64,000 bases of DNA from Kryptolebias marmoratus (taxonomy: Eukaryota; Chordata; Actinopteri; Cyprinodontiformes; Rivulidae), in NCBI RefSeq assembly GCF_001649575.2, contig NC_051452.1, positions 9,561,585 to 9,625,584 on the forward strand, given 5' to 3'. This document shows positions 1 to 11,948 of the stretch, piece after piece (the first letter of the stretch is position 1; each line of letters begins with the position of its first letter). The notes under the pieces are model-generated. The model made no database searches. It was not told where the DNA came from and saw nothing but the letters and a program-made list of their open reading frames with translations. The translations under genes and the position numbers were made by a program.

Positions 1-101
1 TGTAATGTATGAATATAATATACAAGTTTCACTTTTTAAATGGAATTACTGAAATCAATCTACTTTTTCATGATATTCTAATTTTATGACCAGCACCTGT
101 A
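1..101 (+). repeat. 3' end of a probable LINE, truncated by the window edge
   Basis: These bases match 27001-27101 without a difference. Homology stops in both places just after the terminal motif CCAGCACCTGTA, which fits the fixed 3' end of a non-LTR retrotransposon. The rest of this copy lies outside the window. I recall closely similar terminal sequence as a repeat common in fish genomes. The superfamily (LINE rather than DNA transposon) is inferred from the one-sided fixed end, not shown. Confidence 0.6.
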
Positions 102-3100
102 CTTTTTAAAATATGCTGATCTCCACAAATAACAAATAATTTGTTTCATAACTCTGTTTGGTGAGATGCTTGGTTTTGTTTAACCAAAGAAAACCAACCC
201 TATGTTCAGCACTTATCTGTTTTTGCTCAGTGTTTAGATTCATCAGCGTTCCTTTAACTATAACTTGTCATGAGAAGTGAGATAGTTCAAGTAAAATATG
301 AGGTAATAATACTACATCAGTACTTTTTTAAAATTTTTATTCACGTGGCATTGGAATCTATATTTAGCCGTTTTTCTATTTTGTAAAATTATTTTGTTTT
401 AAATTTAAACCATCTCAGCTGACCGTTACATTACTTCAGTGTTGATTTACAAAAAAGAGGGATCAAACCAACAATCGACCACTAAATTGAAGATGAGGGA
501 AATTTAATTTTAAGTATTTGAGAATAAAATGCCAGCCAAGTGGTTTTTTTCTGTCAGTTTGCTGAATTCTTCTGAGTTTGGTTTAAATGTGGTTCATTAA
601 ACTCCGGGATGTTGTAACATTTAATTTTAGCATTTTTCAGGTCTTGAGTAAGTTTGGAAACAAAGAAAACAAAGTATGGACAATCATTAGTGTTTCCAGA
701 CTCTATTATCTATGGCGTTTTCTAGAAAATAATCAAAATTTTTAAAAGTTGCTCAAACAAGCTGGATATTTTTCACCTTTTTATGTCAATGATGAACACT
801 TTTGGTTCATATTAGGCTTGTCAACTTCCAGAAATTGCTACAGGGGATGGAGCTCATTCTTGATTCTTTTATGTAATATTTATTAAAAAATAAAATTAAA
901 GCAATGTGGCGTTGAAGGAAAAATAATCATGAATCTCCTGCAGTGGTAGGTAGTTTATCTTCCCAAAATGCATTGTAAAAGCAATCAAAAAATATAAAGT
1001 TTTATCAAGGAAAGCAACTTTTACATAGGCTTACAGGTAATAGAACAGTGCCACTGTGCAACCAGTAAATTAAAGTGAATTTTAAACATTTTGACATCAA
1101 AAAATCTGGAATAGTATGAAACAACAACATAGAAAATGTGTATGAAGCCTATGTGAACTGTCAGACTTGACTTTTTATTTTTTTACAAAAGTTATTGAGT
1201 TTAATTTTAGTCTGTGAAGCAGCTACACACACAAGAGAGTAGAAAAGTTTAGTTGCTTTATAGAAACTGCAACTCTAAAGAGAAAAACAAAAAGAGGAGC
1301 TGAGGCATTATATTTTTGTATTTTGACTAAAACACGAAGACTTAAAAATAAAGTGGTATACGACATGCTTTGTAAAAGCTAATGTGAGGCATATTCTATA
1401 AATATATAACACTTTTGCTGCAGTGTTGTATTTTTAAGAAGCAGAAAATAACTTCAATTATTGTCTGCTATCACATTATAAGAAATGAGATGAGAGAAAA
1501 AGGACGCTCTGGCTGTGTTCATTAGGGGAGCGAGGCAATCTGGTTTTAGATTTAGATTCTGAATCAATTTTCAAATGTTCAAAATCGATTTTTGTTAATC
1601 TGTGCTGCCACTGAAAGAAAGTATTAGAAACATGTTGCAGTGAAGTTGTTTCCACATCTTTTTTCTTTTTTTTCTTCTTCTGAATCCTGAAGAATATAAT
1701 TGAAGTTATAATAAAATGACTGTCTTTAGTAATGACTGAAACATTGATTTGTGCATAAATTTTCATTGATAAACATGATGCTAATAGTGTTTGCTTAGCA
1801 TCTAGGCTAATTGTCTGCAGCCTGAAATTAATAAGGTTTTTTGACATATGTTTTTGTGCACTCTGTATTAGGCAAACATATAAATCAGTGTTTGTTTGTG
1901 TAAACTAAGCTGTAGTCGTTTAAGTTTTTAGATAATTAAAATGCATCAATCGTTTTATAAACGCTTTGCAGCCCTGTGTCGGAAGATTCCCACTCCTGGT
2001 GTTTATCCTAACTATGCTGGGGTTACCTGATCTCTCTCAAAGAAAGCAATTTATTCAATAAGATTTCAATGAACTCCTCTGAATGTTGGTGAAACAGTTG
2101 GTTTTCCATCGTTCGTCTGGCTTTCCTTTTCTCTGCTGGTCTTCTACGGCTGCTCCTTTGGGCTCACAGTATTAAATTATCTGCTGCTCCTTTGTGCTGC
2201 ATTGTACATTTCTTTGTATCCATTCATCCTTCCATCCGGTCAGACACTGAGCTCTTGGCTTGTCGTTCCAGCTGGTTAATTAAGCCAAATTGTGATTGAT
2301 GGACTCTCAGCTGAATAGCATGTTATCCTGTTGCTGACCCGATCCAAGAGATCAGTCCAGCAGCCTGCCAATCATTCTTCACAATACCTGATGGTCTTTT
2401 TAATCCGTGACTCGGAAAGACCCCTGATGGCCGTATTCGATGCTCCTGCAAAGAACTGCTACATCCTGAAAAGAGATTGCTCTTAAGTTTCTTTCCTGGC
2501 AGATGATATCCTTATTTATGGGGAGGCAGTGCTTTATGAGTTATAGATGAGAAAGAGTGAGTGATAAATGAGAGCAAGACGGAGGGACACTTGAGATGTG
2601 GTGGCCACGCAGCAGAAAGAGTGAGGCCTCTTCTGATAGCCTCTTCAAACAGAATCTTCTAATGCAATATGTGCTCACGTACGTTTGTTCCTATCTGCTT
2701 CCATTTGACTCCTCTTTCTTCTTCCTTTCATTTCTTCTACTTTTTCATGTGCTTGCTACAATGTTTTTCGGGCCTCCCACACGAGTCTTATGACGAACGT
2801 CTGTCGGGGAAAGATATCCTTTCCTCCCGTACGTGGGAAGCTTTTCAAGCAGCATGTATGCTTAATGTTGTTTTTCCCGGAACGCTAATGACGTGTTTGT
2901 TCTTCTGCGGCTTCGTGTATTTATTATGGATTCTTTGTTACGCGAGGTTGCTCCTGAAAAACAGCGGTCAGGAATTTGTGAAGCGTGGAATTATCTCTCA
3001 AAACGATCGTCTTGCAAGCGTTCATAAAACGCAGCAGACAAACTGTAGGCGTGTTTTTTAATTACTCTGTATTTCTGCATTGTTCCTAGTTGGCCTACTC

Positions 3101-3584
3101 TCAGTGTGGACACTTTCGAGTTGTTGTCTTCCCGCCTACTTTCTGAAGAGTTCCCAAGGACATGTGCCTCCACGGGAATGAATAAAATATCCTTGGTAAT
3201 GAAGGAACCTGTCTGTGCTTTTCTTAGATGGCATGTTTACTGATGTTCCAGCAACTCTGGGTGATTTAGGTCTCCTCAAAGTGTCAGTTCCAGTCCTCTG
3301 CTGTCTTTGAAACCAGTCACACATGGGACTTATATTTTTGGACAGACTTGACTGTCCTACCTACTAAACCTCACCTTTTTTTTCTTTCTTTTCTCTGTTC
3401 AGTGTGTGCACAGAAGGGCTGAACATAAAGACTATGATAATCAATTAAAGGCCAAGGAATGCAGATTGCCCACCACCTTTAATGGCAGAATTTTAAATGA
3501 TTTTATCTTATGTTATAGCTGTTTTGGTCAAAAAGGGAAAAAAAACCATAATGCATGTGACCTGCCAACACTAAGCATATGATG
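102..3584. other. AT-rich non-coding stretch, nothing recognised
   Basis: No exon, RNA gene or repeat could be supported. The longest frame, 1476-1847 on the minus strand, is lysine-rich low-complexity sequence from an AT-rich strand and has no domain. A frame at 2669-3061 on the plus strand has hydrophobic, phenylalanine-rich composition driven by a pyrimidine-rich strand, with no start context or family resemblance. Confidence 0.5.
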
Positions 3585-3827
3585 TGATTAACTCTCAGCT
3601 GCTACCACACCTAATCTGTGCTCAGTTTCTGTAAAATTGACCAATTTAAAGCTGTTTTTGTTTGCTAAGGTTGATCTGCTGAGACAGCCATCTTGAATGG
3701 AGTTGACTCCAAGCGTTAATCAGTTAATTTTCTTATAATCTGTTTACTGGTTTGTGCAAGATTTTGCTAACAGACACATAAACACATTTATGACCTGCCC
3801 TTCTTCCTGTTAGCGGTGGACGATTAA
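3585..3827 (+). repeat. Family A foldback repeat, copy 1
   Basis: The copy carries the family core in order: CTCTCAGCTGCTACCACAC, the 'gctgtttttgtttgctaagg' block, 'gccatcttgaatgg', 'gttgactccaagcgttaat' and 'ttttgctaacagacaca'. It ends in the right-hand hairpin terminus (GACCTGCCC ... GGTGGACGATTAA) near 3792-3827. The left terminal palindrome is missing. An hAT-type MITE begins 38 bases downstream. Confidence 0.8.
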
Positions 3828-3864
3828 AAGTCGGATGGTTATTCTATTTTTTTTCTCCGTAACT

Positions 3865-4037
3865 CAGTGTTGTCTAATCCTGGTCCTCAACGGCCACCAT
3901 CCTGCATGTCTTAGATGCTGCCCTGCTCTTCAGCAGGTCTTCAACTTCCTGTTAATCATTGTCATTCAAAGCAAAGCAAAGAAACTTCTTAAACATGCAG
4001 GATAGTGTCCCTTGAGCTCCAGCACTGGACACCACTG
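3865..4037. mobile_element. hAT-type MITE, 173 bp, with target-site duplication
   Basis: The element begins CAGTGTTGTC and ends GACACCACTG. Its arms pair over roughly 50 bases, with 'catcctgcatgt' on the left answered by 'acatgcaggat' on the right. It is flanked by near-identical 8-mers, CCGTAACT at 3857-3864 and TCCTAACT at 4038-4045. An 8-bp duplication with CAGTG/CACTG ends is typical of hAT elements. It is too short to code, so it is non-autonomous. I recall this MITE as frequent in fish genomes. Confidence 0.8.
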
Positions 4038-4045
4038 TCCTAACT

Positions 4046-4680
4046 GAACTAAAATAAATAGGTAAACAGTTGTTTATGCCTTTAAAGGTATTTGGGCTTA
4101 ATTTGTGTTGCTTTTATGCTTTTTAAAGGAAAAACTAAGCAAACAGTGAGGCAGAAAAAGAAATCAAGTGAGATTTGCTGGAAGGTAGTTAGTGTTGGCT
4201 ATTCTTTCATGTGAATATGTTTGCTTCAGGGCATGAGTCCTAAGAGAGCCTTGTGATCTTGAGCATTTGCTTATGCCTTTTGTAGCCTGGTTCTTAATAT
4301 AGTTCCTGTTTGTATGCTGCATCATACTGCCCAGTAAGTGCTCCAGCATCCAAGCAAAGTAAATTAGTTACAGCACATGTACATTTCAGAACTCATGATA
4401 CTAGTTTTTGTTGTTACACGCTGATTCAGTAGGGACGATGCCTTGTGCTCATCCAATTTTGGCAACCATTCCCACCAGCTCAGTGCCTTGTTAGCTTGAA
4501 ATTTCTGTTATTGTGGTCATACTTCAACAAGACTTTCAGGACTTGGCAACAGAACTAGATTAGTTTTCTCGGAGCGTGCCGTGTTGTAGCAGCAGGATGA
4601 ATTCCAGCTAGCTAAAGCCTGTATATTGCTCCGAAAGCTAAGATTACTTTTATTTCACGCTGCTTTTCTTCCATCCTGTA
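4046..4680. other. Unassigned stretch
   Basis: No repeat or gene was recognised. The stretch leads into the GC-richer segment that starts near 4690. Confidence 0.4.
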
Positions 4681-4689
4681 ACGTCTGGA

Positions 4690-4965
4690 GTAGGCGACCG
4701 AAGAAATGATAGATCGACTCGGCACTCGGAGCGAAAGCCACCGCCGTGGATGTGGAGAAACATTGCAGTGCAGCTGCTAAGTCAATAAGCAGCGAGGAGC
4801 TAAGCTGGATGCTGCGAGGGAGGGAGGGAGGGAGGGGAAGGTGGGGTATGCAGCAGTGGCTGTGGCAGCTTTCTCCCCAAGGAGGCGGCCCGAGCCACAA
4901 ATTAATAGAGCGCTCCCACATGATCGCGGAGTTTCATTTGGAACCGTCACGCTACATAAAGCCCC
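4690..4965. promoter_or_regulatory. GC-rich candidate regulatory segment with G-quadruplex motif
   Basis: Composition shifts here from AT-rich to GC-richer DNA with several CpGs. Five G-tracts of three or more, separated by single A bases, lie at 4818-4837, with a sixth run at 4843-4846. This satisfies the G-quadruplex pattern on the plus strand. A 110-codon plus-strand frame (4746-5078) and an 88-codon minus-strand frame overlap it, and neither resembles a known protein. It could be a CpG-island-like promoter, an enhancer or simply purine-rich sequence. There is no transcription evidence. Confidence 0.3.
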
Positions 4966-5299
4966 ACAGAAATGAGGAGTTCACAGAGGTCCCCTTCCAC
5001 TTCCCCCTGGAGTCCCAGCATAACCTGTGTGATTGTAACACTCTGCCCACCACTGTCCCACCTGTGTGCCTCCTGTAACACCCAAAGCCTTCCCAATGCG
5101 CATCCTTTGACAATTACCACAATGCATTGTTCATTCTTCTCTTTCAGCTGCGCTTTTTTGCTTCGCATGCTTCATTAATAATACAACAGTCAGCCAAGCA
5201 TCCCTGAAGAGCTAATATCTGCTCTGAAATGTAATAAGAGAATAAAGAGACAACCTTAAATGGTAACAGCTGAACATTAATCGTGTGGTAAAATTGTTT

Positions 5300-5620
5300 A
5301 ATTTCATTCCAGTTTTGATTTATTGCCTTCTCAATTTCAAAAATCAGCATTTTTTTCCCCTTCTCATTTGCATATTTGACAACGGTGTGAAATTCTTAGT
5401 GACAAACATGGTGAGCGATGTGCCCCTGAGGCTCGCTTCACTCTTATCGTAATCTTTGCAATGCCTGAGATTAGACACAGCTACCAACCCTCGGAGTGAG
5501 GATTAACACAATGACTATTCACACAAACTCTCTGGACACAAAAAAGGCAGAGCTGACTCACATTCTGTCACAAAGTCCACTTAATTAAAATCTGGCATAG
5601 AATATTGGCTTGTGGCACAG
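5300..5620. promoter_or_regulatory. Candidate conserved non-coding element with perfect octamer
   Basis: Complex, non-repetitive sequence contains the POU octamer ATTTGCAT at 5366-5373 and several TAAT homeodomain cores. It shows none of the decayed repeats common elsewhere in the window. Motifs this short occur by chance, so this is only a candidate for a cross-species conservation test. Confidence 0.2.
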
Positions 5621-6814
5621 CATAGTGTACTAATATCATCTGTAAATAGACGAACCCCAGACATCTTTTGTTGCCGTTAAACAATTTTCACAGTAGAGGT
5701 TTTTGGAAATATTAAATTAGTAGAGATATTTCTTTATGCTTGATATGCTTCAGGTGTTTAATCATGAAAGTCTGCTCCACGGTGCGATGCCAGCAGCATT
5801 TGTTTGTGAAGCGTTTGCAGGCAGTGCAGCGTTGTAGATGACATTTTGTTGGATCTCCGCAAAGACTTTAGAGTTTTCCTGGAGCTTTACAACGGCACAG
5901 AAATTCTGAACATTCAGCCAGCGTTGAAAGAGCTCCTGAAAATTCAGCAGCCGTATCTCCTGAGGAATGAAGCTGTTGCACATTCTGGTTGTTTTTCTTA
6001 CGATGGAACAGTATTGTAGGTTGAACAGCGTTGGGGTGGAGTGAAAGTGCTTTTATATTCCTTGCATCTCTTCTTTAAAAATGGACTCTAAAGAAGGGAA
6101 GTAGACCCTAATGACTCTCTCAGCACAGATTGCAGGATCTTCTTGCCATTCACGCTGCTGTTTCTGTACCAGGAAGTGATGCAGGTGCTCAGGATGGTTT
6201 CAAAAGACTGAGAGAACGGTAAGGTGAATTATTCTCCAGTCACCTGAGGAAGTGCATCTTCTGCTGGGCTTTCTTGGCCAGATGTGGTGTTGAGGGTCCA
6301 GGATTCATCTTGAGTGATGTGGACATCCAAAGATTGTGGTTGACCCTTGTTGTGGGGGAAAAAAATAATCCAGGCTGAAACTAAGAACCTGCTTAAGAGT
6401 ATAAGTGTTTTAAGCAAGGAAGAGGAAACAGATTCAACAGGATCTGAGTGCTCTAACCAACAAAGTAAAACTGTAGACTGGGACCTGCCTTGTGTCCGAG
6501 CAGCTGGTTGATTCAGAAATGTGGGGAAACTCCACGACACAAAATACAGTCTCGCTGCTGAGACACACACCTGCAGTCTTCAGTTCGTCAAGACGAAGAC
6601 GCACAGACCGCATTTTAATTTCTAAGTTTGCATAAACACAAAAAACAAACACGTGCTTAAAGGTTAGACGAGTGCAGCAAATATCATGAAAGATTATATT
6701 TTGTCATAACAACCCTCTCCACAGGAGAGCCGTTAAAGTGCAGGGAGTAATCAAGTATTACCATTTCCACCATTTTACAAGGTAATTTTGGTAATTAGTA
6801 CTGATTACTTTGAA
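5621..6814. other. Non-coding stretch, nothing recognised
   Basis: Minus-strand frames at 5762-5983, 6229-6570 and 6434-6652 overlap one another in different phases and have no recognisable domain. I treat them as chance openings. Confidence 0.4.
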
Positions 6815-6990
6815 GTGAACCATGTTCAAGATGGCTGCCACAGCCAACTGACCTTAAAAACATGAAAAATGTCTATACCCCAGTCAGTTTTGCAGATATT
6901 GTGCTTTGTCATTTTTCAACATATTTACCCTAAAACTCTGGCATGAACCATGGCAGGTGTTATGATTCCTGCAAGGAATGCTAGGCTATT
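6815..6990 (-). repeat. Family A foldback repeat, copy 2 (minus)
   Basis: On the plus strand this reads TTCAAGATGGCTGCCACAGC near 6826, then 'gtcagttttgcagatatt', and ends with the terminal palindrome 'cctgcaaggaatgctaggc' at about 6967-6986. Together these give the family core and the hairpin end in reverse orientation. The middle is decayed. Confidence 0.7.
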
Positions 6991-8269
6991 AATTAACACT
7001 CAGCATCATGCAGCTACATGTGAACATGAAAAGCATAACTGCTTGAAAAATGTATTCTAACAATAACTTTCTGCCTCATAAAGCTCAGAGTGCCTCACGT
7101 CTACTGATGCTGTGACTTCGTTCCAACCTCAGGCAAATCAGATTTGTTAAATCAGCCCTTTGTCACAGGATGTCTATGTTTTCATTTGTAAGTGATCCGA
7201 TTAGATCTGTGTGTCTACAGGTCGCAACAAAAATGTCTTCCAGTAGGTTCCTTCATGCCTCACCTTTACAAAAACATCCCCTACAAATAACAATGAACAC
7301 TTTTATTTATTTATTTAAGTGTATTTACCTTATAAAGCAGAAAACAGAACCAGAACAGCACATTCAAAAGCAATAACACGTCGTAAAATCTAGACACAAA
7401 TTAGATTTTTTTTCTTCCAATTAACTATACAAATCCTCTAAATTGATCCAATATGGATATGCTTAAAAACATCTGACTCTATTTCATGTTTCTTCACTGT
7501 AATACACAATAACATAACTGAATATAAAGATGTATTCTGATGAAAAGCTGTCTTATCAGTAGCTAAAAGTTTTTTCTCAGTTCTTGATTCGAGTAGCAGA
7601 AGACTACGAATACAGAGGATTTTTTCAGGCTGTAATGGTTCACACAAAACAACAGAAAACTTGGTTATTTTAGTTTTTTAGTTTTCTGAAAATATGTCTC
7701 TGCTTTTATTAAAGTTTTGCGGCACTTCTCTCTCTAATTATCTGTGGTTATCTGTATATATATATATATCTTTATATATATCTTCCAGGATTTTACTGAA
7801 TAGTTTGAGCCTGAAAATTGATGTGAATCACATAGTTTGATCTTTAGATGTCATTAAATTTTACCTCTACACTCGGACGCCAGATGTTTTCATGCGCCTA
7901 CGACTTGCTGTTTTTTTCTACCAACTTATTGTGTGGTATTACTTTAAATCTTCCTTTATTTACGCTTGCTTCTAAGAACTTCTGCTCAGCACTGTATAAG
8001 CAATTTATTTCTGACTTTGTGGCACATAAAGAATTCCAGTGTTGCCACTTTGAGGTTCGCTCTGTGTTGTTTGCCAGAGATACCGTTCAGTGGACCCATT
8101 TCCACCACACTGCAGACGAGCCCTATTGATCTATTGTCTCAGAGTGTAGCAAACAATTTTGCTTTTCTCTTGTTCTTTCACGCCACTCTCCCTCCTTCCA
8201 AGAATGACTGAGCTCTGTGAATGCTGATGGCTGCTCTTTGCTGCTGCTGTTGGAAGACATAATAAAAAA
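6991..8269. other. Non-coding stretch with a short AT microsatellite
   Basis: A (TA)n run lies at 7755-7769. Frames at 7848-8129 and 7966-8211 overlap in different phases and show no domain. Nothing else was recognised. Confidence 0.4.
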
Positions 8270-8485
8270 TAAAACCTAGCATCCCTTGAAGGATTCCATA
8301 TCACCCGCTGCCTTGCATGCCGAAGTTTTAAACAAAGCTCTCGCATGATTTGTTAGCACTCAGTGTATGTGTTGGGGATCTCAGCTACTACCACACCAAA
8401 TTTTAACTCAGTATCTGTAGAATTGGCTACTGAATCAACCTTGTAATGTTTGCGTCACCAATGGTACGGTTGAGTTGAGACGTTC
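8270..8485 (+). repeat. Family A foldback repeat, copy 3
   Basis: It starts with the left terminal palindrome 'cctagcatcccttgaagg', followed by 'atcacccgctgcctt' and the core 'tcagctactaccacaccaaa'. It ends in a decayed version of the 'ggttgattagctgtgg' block near 8480. The right half is missing. Confidence 0.8.
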
Positions 8486-11442
8486 CAATGTGTGTGCCAG
8501 CTGTTAGCAGCTTGAAATAATGTGCTAACTAAGCTTTTCACTTGATGCACAGCCACGTGAATCAGTATATAAGTGATCTGAAGCCACTTTTAATGAGATG
8601 GTGTGTGCCCTCGGAGAAGGTAAAATGAAACATTTGTTTTACAAAATTGGATGGAAAATTTTATACCTTTATTTCTGTGACTTGTATGATATGGCACAGC
8701 CCCAAGTCCTGTTGTCCACACTACTCTGGATATATATATATATATACATATACTTAAATGTTTTTTGCTCCATTTGCACTTTGTTAGATTCTGTTTTTGT
8801 TTAGTTTCTTTCTAAGGGGAATTAAAAACTATTTTAAGAACTTTTTCAGTGGATCCGTGTGGATGCCGCAGCCTATTTATTTAGGCCATGCCCACTACAG
8901 AAACAAACCCAGAAACCACAACGGTAAAAGGAGATATTTTTACCGTTTTATTTTATATTTTTACATCTGTCTCAGTTTATCTTGTTCCTGTTGTCATTAA
9001 ACTTTGATTGACTGTGTTCTGAAATGGTTCAGGAAAACGTGAAAACAGCAGGAGCGGAACAGTTTTCAAAATTCATGGTTTTGTTTTTTTGGGTCAGTTT
9101 TTTTTCTATTTCTACTTTTTTGTAAACACTTCAGGAATACCATAAATATGTAATAGATCACTCTAAACTGGCTTCTGTTAAAACTGGATGTGAGTTTTAT
9201 ACAGTAAATGTGGAGCCATTGCTTATTTGCTTTAATCAAGTCTCTATGTTTAAGAGTTTGGTTTCAGTCTAAAGTTGCTCATTGCCACTGCTGGCTGTCG
9301 TTCTCCATGAAAACATTCATCAGCTAAAAGCTAATCCAGTTCCATCCAATGGAGGTAAAAGTGTCTTTAGAGAGACCAACTTCCCTGTTCTGGTCTTTTA
9401 TTCGGTTTCCTGCTCCACTTTGAATGAGACATCTTTGACACTGCCTGTAGTTTGCTAAAATTGGTGGATCACTGCTGCGAGCATTAATGTGGTTTGGTTT
9501 AGGAGACAACTCCTGCTTCACAACAAAGCAGAAAACAGCAAAAAAATAAAATGAAATAAAATATAATGTGCCCTGTAGACAAACCTATGATCTCTGCTTT
9601 AGCAAATTGTCAACACAATCTAATACTCCAAGATCTGACCTGACTGTTGGATTCTACATTTGCTGCACTTTACTGGCTCAAAACCTTATTTTCTTTGTTT
9701 CTTTTTCATGAACTGAACCCAAATATATATGCAGTCTACGGCTGAATCAAATACACGCATGACCCAAACTGAGACATGTGAACCAAACAGGTCGAGTCTT
9801 TTCCCCTTATAAACTGTTGCACCATAAGTAAACATAAGTAAGTAAAAGTTGTTTTGAGAGAAGCTCAGGATGTTCTGACTCTATTTAGATATGTCACTAT
9901 TGTGGACATTCCTGCCACCTAGTGGCACGACAAGGATGCTTCAGCGGTTTTGTTGAAATTCAAGCTTGTCGAGATGATGAAGATTTATTTTATAAACACA
10001 TAAAAGTATAAATCTAATGAAATGTTTGAAATAACGTAGATGGGATCTTAGTCTACCACAGTTTTTTGTAGGTTGAAAGATTTAGAAACACCTAAGTAAC
10101 TATATTAGACTTTTATAGGAGTGTGACATGTGGCACTGTTCTTTGTAAAATGGGTCTAAATGGGTATTCCTCTGAGCTTCTGTTTTATATACATATATAT
10201 ATCAGGCAAAGAACTTCACTCACCTTGATTTTCATCACAAAGTATTTGTTTCAGAAAATGTCACAGAAGCAAGTCATGATATATTCCCTAATGACACTTT
10301 GATAACTTTTTTAAGTATTTCACTGAGTGCCCTATAAAGGTTTAAACATGGGACCTAACTCCCTTTAGAGTTACTGCTCCTTTTATTTTAAAGCAGGTGT
10401 GGTATTTCTGCTTTTAGCGCTGTGCTTATGTAATAACTCACTCCCTTAACCTGAGAAAAGCAGAAAGAGGGAAAAAAAATTGAAGTTGCTGCTGTATTCT
10501 CGCTTGCGCTGTGCCTCTCAGGTATTGATGCTGAGATGTAACATCGCCCCATGTTTAAGGGCTTTTTTGTGTTCAAATGCTGAAACACAAGGAGCTCAGC
10601 AGGATGTGGCTCAGGTTTTGGTGGATGCTGTGTCACAGGATGACGTGACTGCGAGGCTTGAGCTCACAGTGGATATGAGCTGATCCGAAGCCCATAGGTC
10701 ATCTGGCTCGAAGATGACGCTGCATGAGTGTAAATCAAATGCGACCCTTTCAAAGAGCTGCCAAAGTGGAAAATAAGTTATAACTTGGAGGGGCTGCAGC
10801 TGTGTGTATTTGTTTATGTGCATATTTATTTCAGGATTCTGCTTACTCTTTGATTTTTGCATGTTTTTTTGGATTTTGCTACTTTCTAGCTCAAGGCTTG
10901 AGTGAAGTTGCGGTGCCCGTATCTTGCCTGCATCAGCAAAACCATATGCAAAACAACACACACACACAGGCGTGGAAGCAGTCTCTCACACACATTTAAG
11001 ATTCCTCTAATCCCAGAGTATCGTATCACCCACAGCTCCTGACTTAAATTCTTCAGGAAAATTACTAATTTTTGGTATTAAACGTTCAGTCGCATGAGGT
11101 GTGGCCCTGTGATAAGAGGAGCAGATGAGTGGAGAAGAAACTTAAAGCCCTGAATCAGAATCAGGACCTCCCAGGTAGCTGGCGATTATAGCCCAATCAT
11201 ATTCTCTTGGCAGAGTTCCTGCTTTGGTAAGTGATCACGAGAAGGCCCGATAGTCTATTAGCCGCTCAGAGGGAGGGAGATACAGTGTGTCTGTGCGCAA
11301 CATGCTCAGCCATCTGCAGTGTGTTCCTCACCACAATGAGCTGCAGAACTCCCGCAGTTTTTTTTTTCGGGGAGAAACTGGAAATCTGAGAGATAAAAAC
11401 AGTAAGGGTGCCCTGTGTGGACACTCAAAACTCTTCTTAAAG
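8486..11442. other. Non-coding stretch, no recognised gene or repeat
   Basis: A (TA)8 run lies at 8730-8746 and a short CA run at 10957-10970. A 15-base palindromic sequence, TGCCAC-CTA-GTGGCA, lies at 9913-9927. No exon, transposon terminus or family A/B sequence was found. Frames such as 10611-10967 (minus) have no domain. Confidence 0.4.
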
Positions 11443-11460
11443 TGAAGGCCTAGCATCCCC

Positions 11461-11498
11461 NNNNNNNNNNNNNNNNNNNNNNNNNNNNNNNNNNNNNN
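11461..11498. other. Assembly gap (38 N)
   Basis: The run of N lies inside a family A copy, at its palindromic left terminus and directly before a CA microsatellite. Both are features that commonly break assemblies. The true length may differ from 38. Confidence 0.98.
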
Positions 11499-11524
11499 CC
11501 ACACACACACACACACACACACAC
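11499..11524. repeat. (CA)n microsatellite beside the gap
   Basis: About twelve CA units follow the N run directly, so the array may extend into the gap. Confidence 0.95.
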
Positions 11525-11948
11525 TTTTTCATATCAGACTTTTAGGCTAAGCTCGTGTTGTGTTGAGAAACTGAGTTGTTGCCAGTTTGGTCAAACCTTG
11601 GAAATGACCTTATGCACAGTCTTGCTTCACATTGCAAGATGTCCAATCAAAATAAGTGTTGTGAATGACTCTCAGCCACTACCACACCAAGTTGTAGCAC
11701 AATATCTGTAAAACTGACTGAATTATAGACATTTTTGTGTGTTGTGAGGTGAGCTGTTTGTGGCAAGCCTCTTTTAATTAGGTTGACTCCAAAAGGTAAT
11801 CAGTTGTGAAGGTACGTCGTGCGATTATTTCCTAAAAGTTTCATTAATATTCGTGCAGGTAGTTGGTAAGATATTTTGGTATCAGACTGACTCACACAGG
11901 CATGGGCAAAACCAATATTCCCTGCCTTTCAGTGTTGGACGATAATTA

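Larger units (their letters stand above)
11443..11948 (+). repeat. Family A foldback repeat, copy 4, interrupted by a gap and CA run
   Basis: The left end 'aaggcctagcatcccc' runs straight into the N gap. After the gap and a CA microsatellite, the family continues with 'cagacttttaggctaagctc', 'gaatgactctcagccactac', 'gttgactccaaaaggtaatc' and 'gtttcattaatatt'. It ends in the hairpin terminus 'ccctgcctttcag...ggacgataatta' at about 11920-11948. The missing bases therefore lie inside the left terminal palindrome. Confidence 0.85.

Noticed and set aside
949..965. miR-196-like 'taggtagttt'
   Set aside because: The match stops after ten bases and no precursor hairpin is apparent.
1476..1847. 123-codon minus-strand frame
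   Set aside because: Low-complexity, lysine-run sequence in AT-rich DNA with no domain, promoter or splice context.
4746..5078. 110-codon plus-strand frame in the GC-rich block
   Set aside because: No family resemblance; it overlaps frames in other phases and on the other strand, and its RGREGGRGR part is just the G-quadruplex repeat.
9911..9929. CTCF-like site CCACCTAGTGGCA
   Set aside because: Two core positions disagree with the CTCF consensus as I know it, and the sequence is a simple palindrome.
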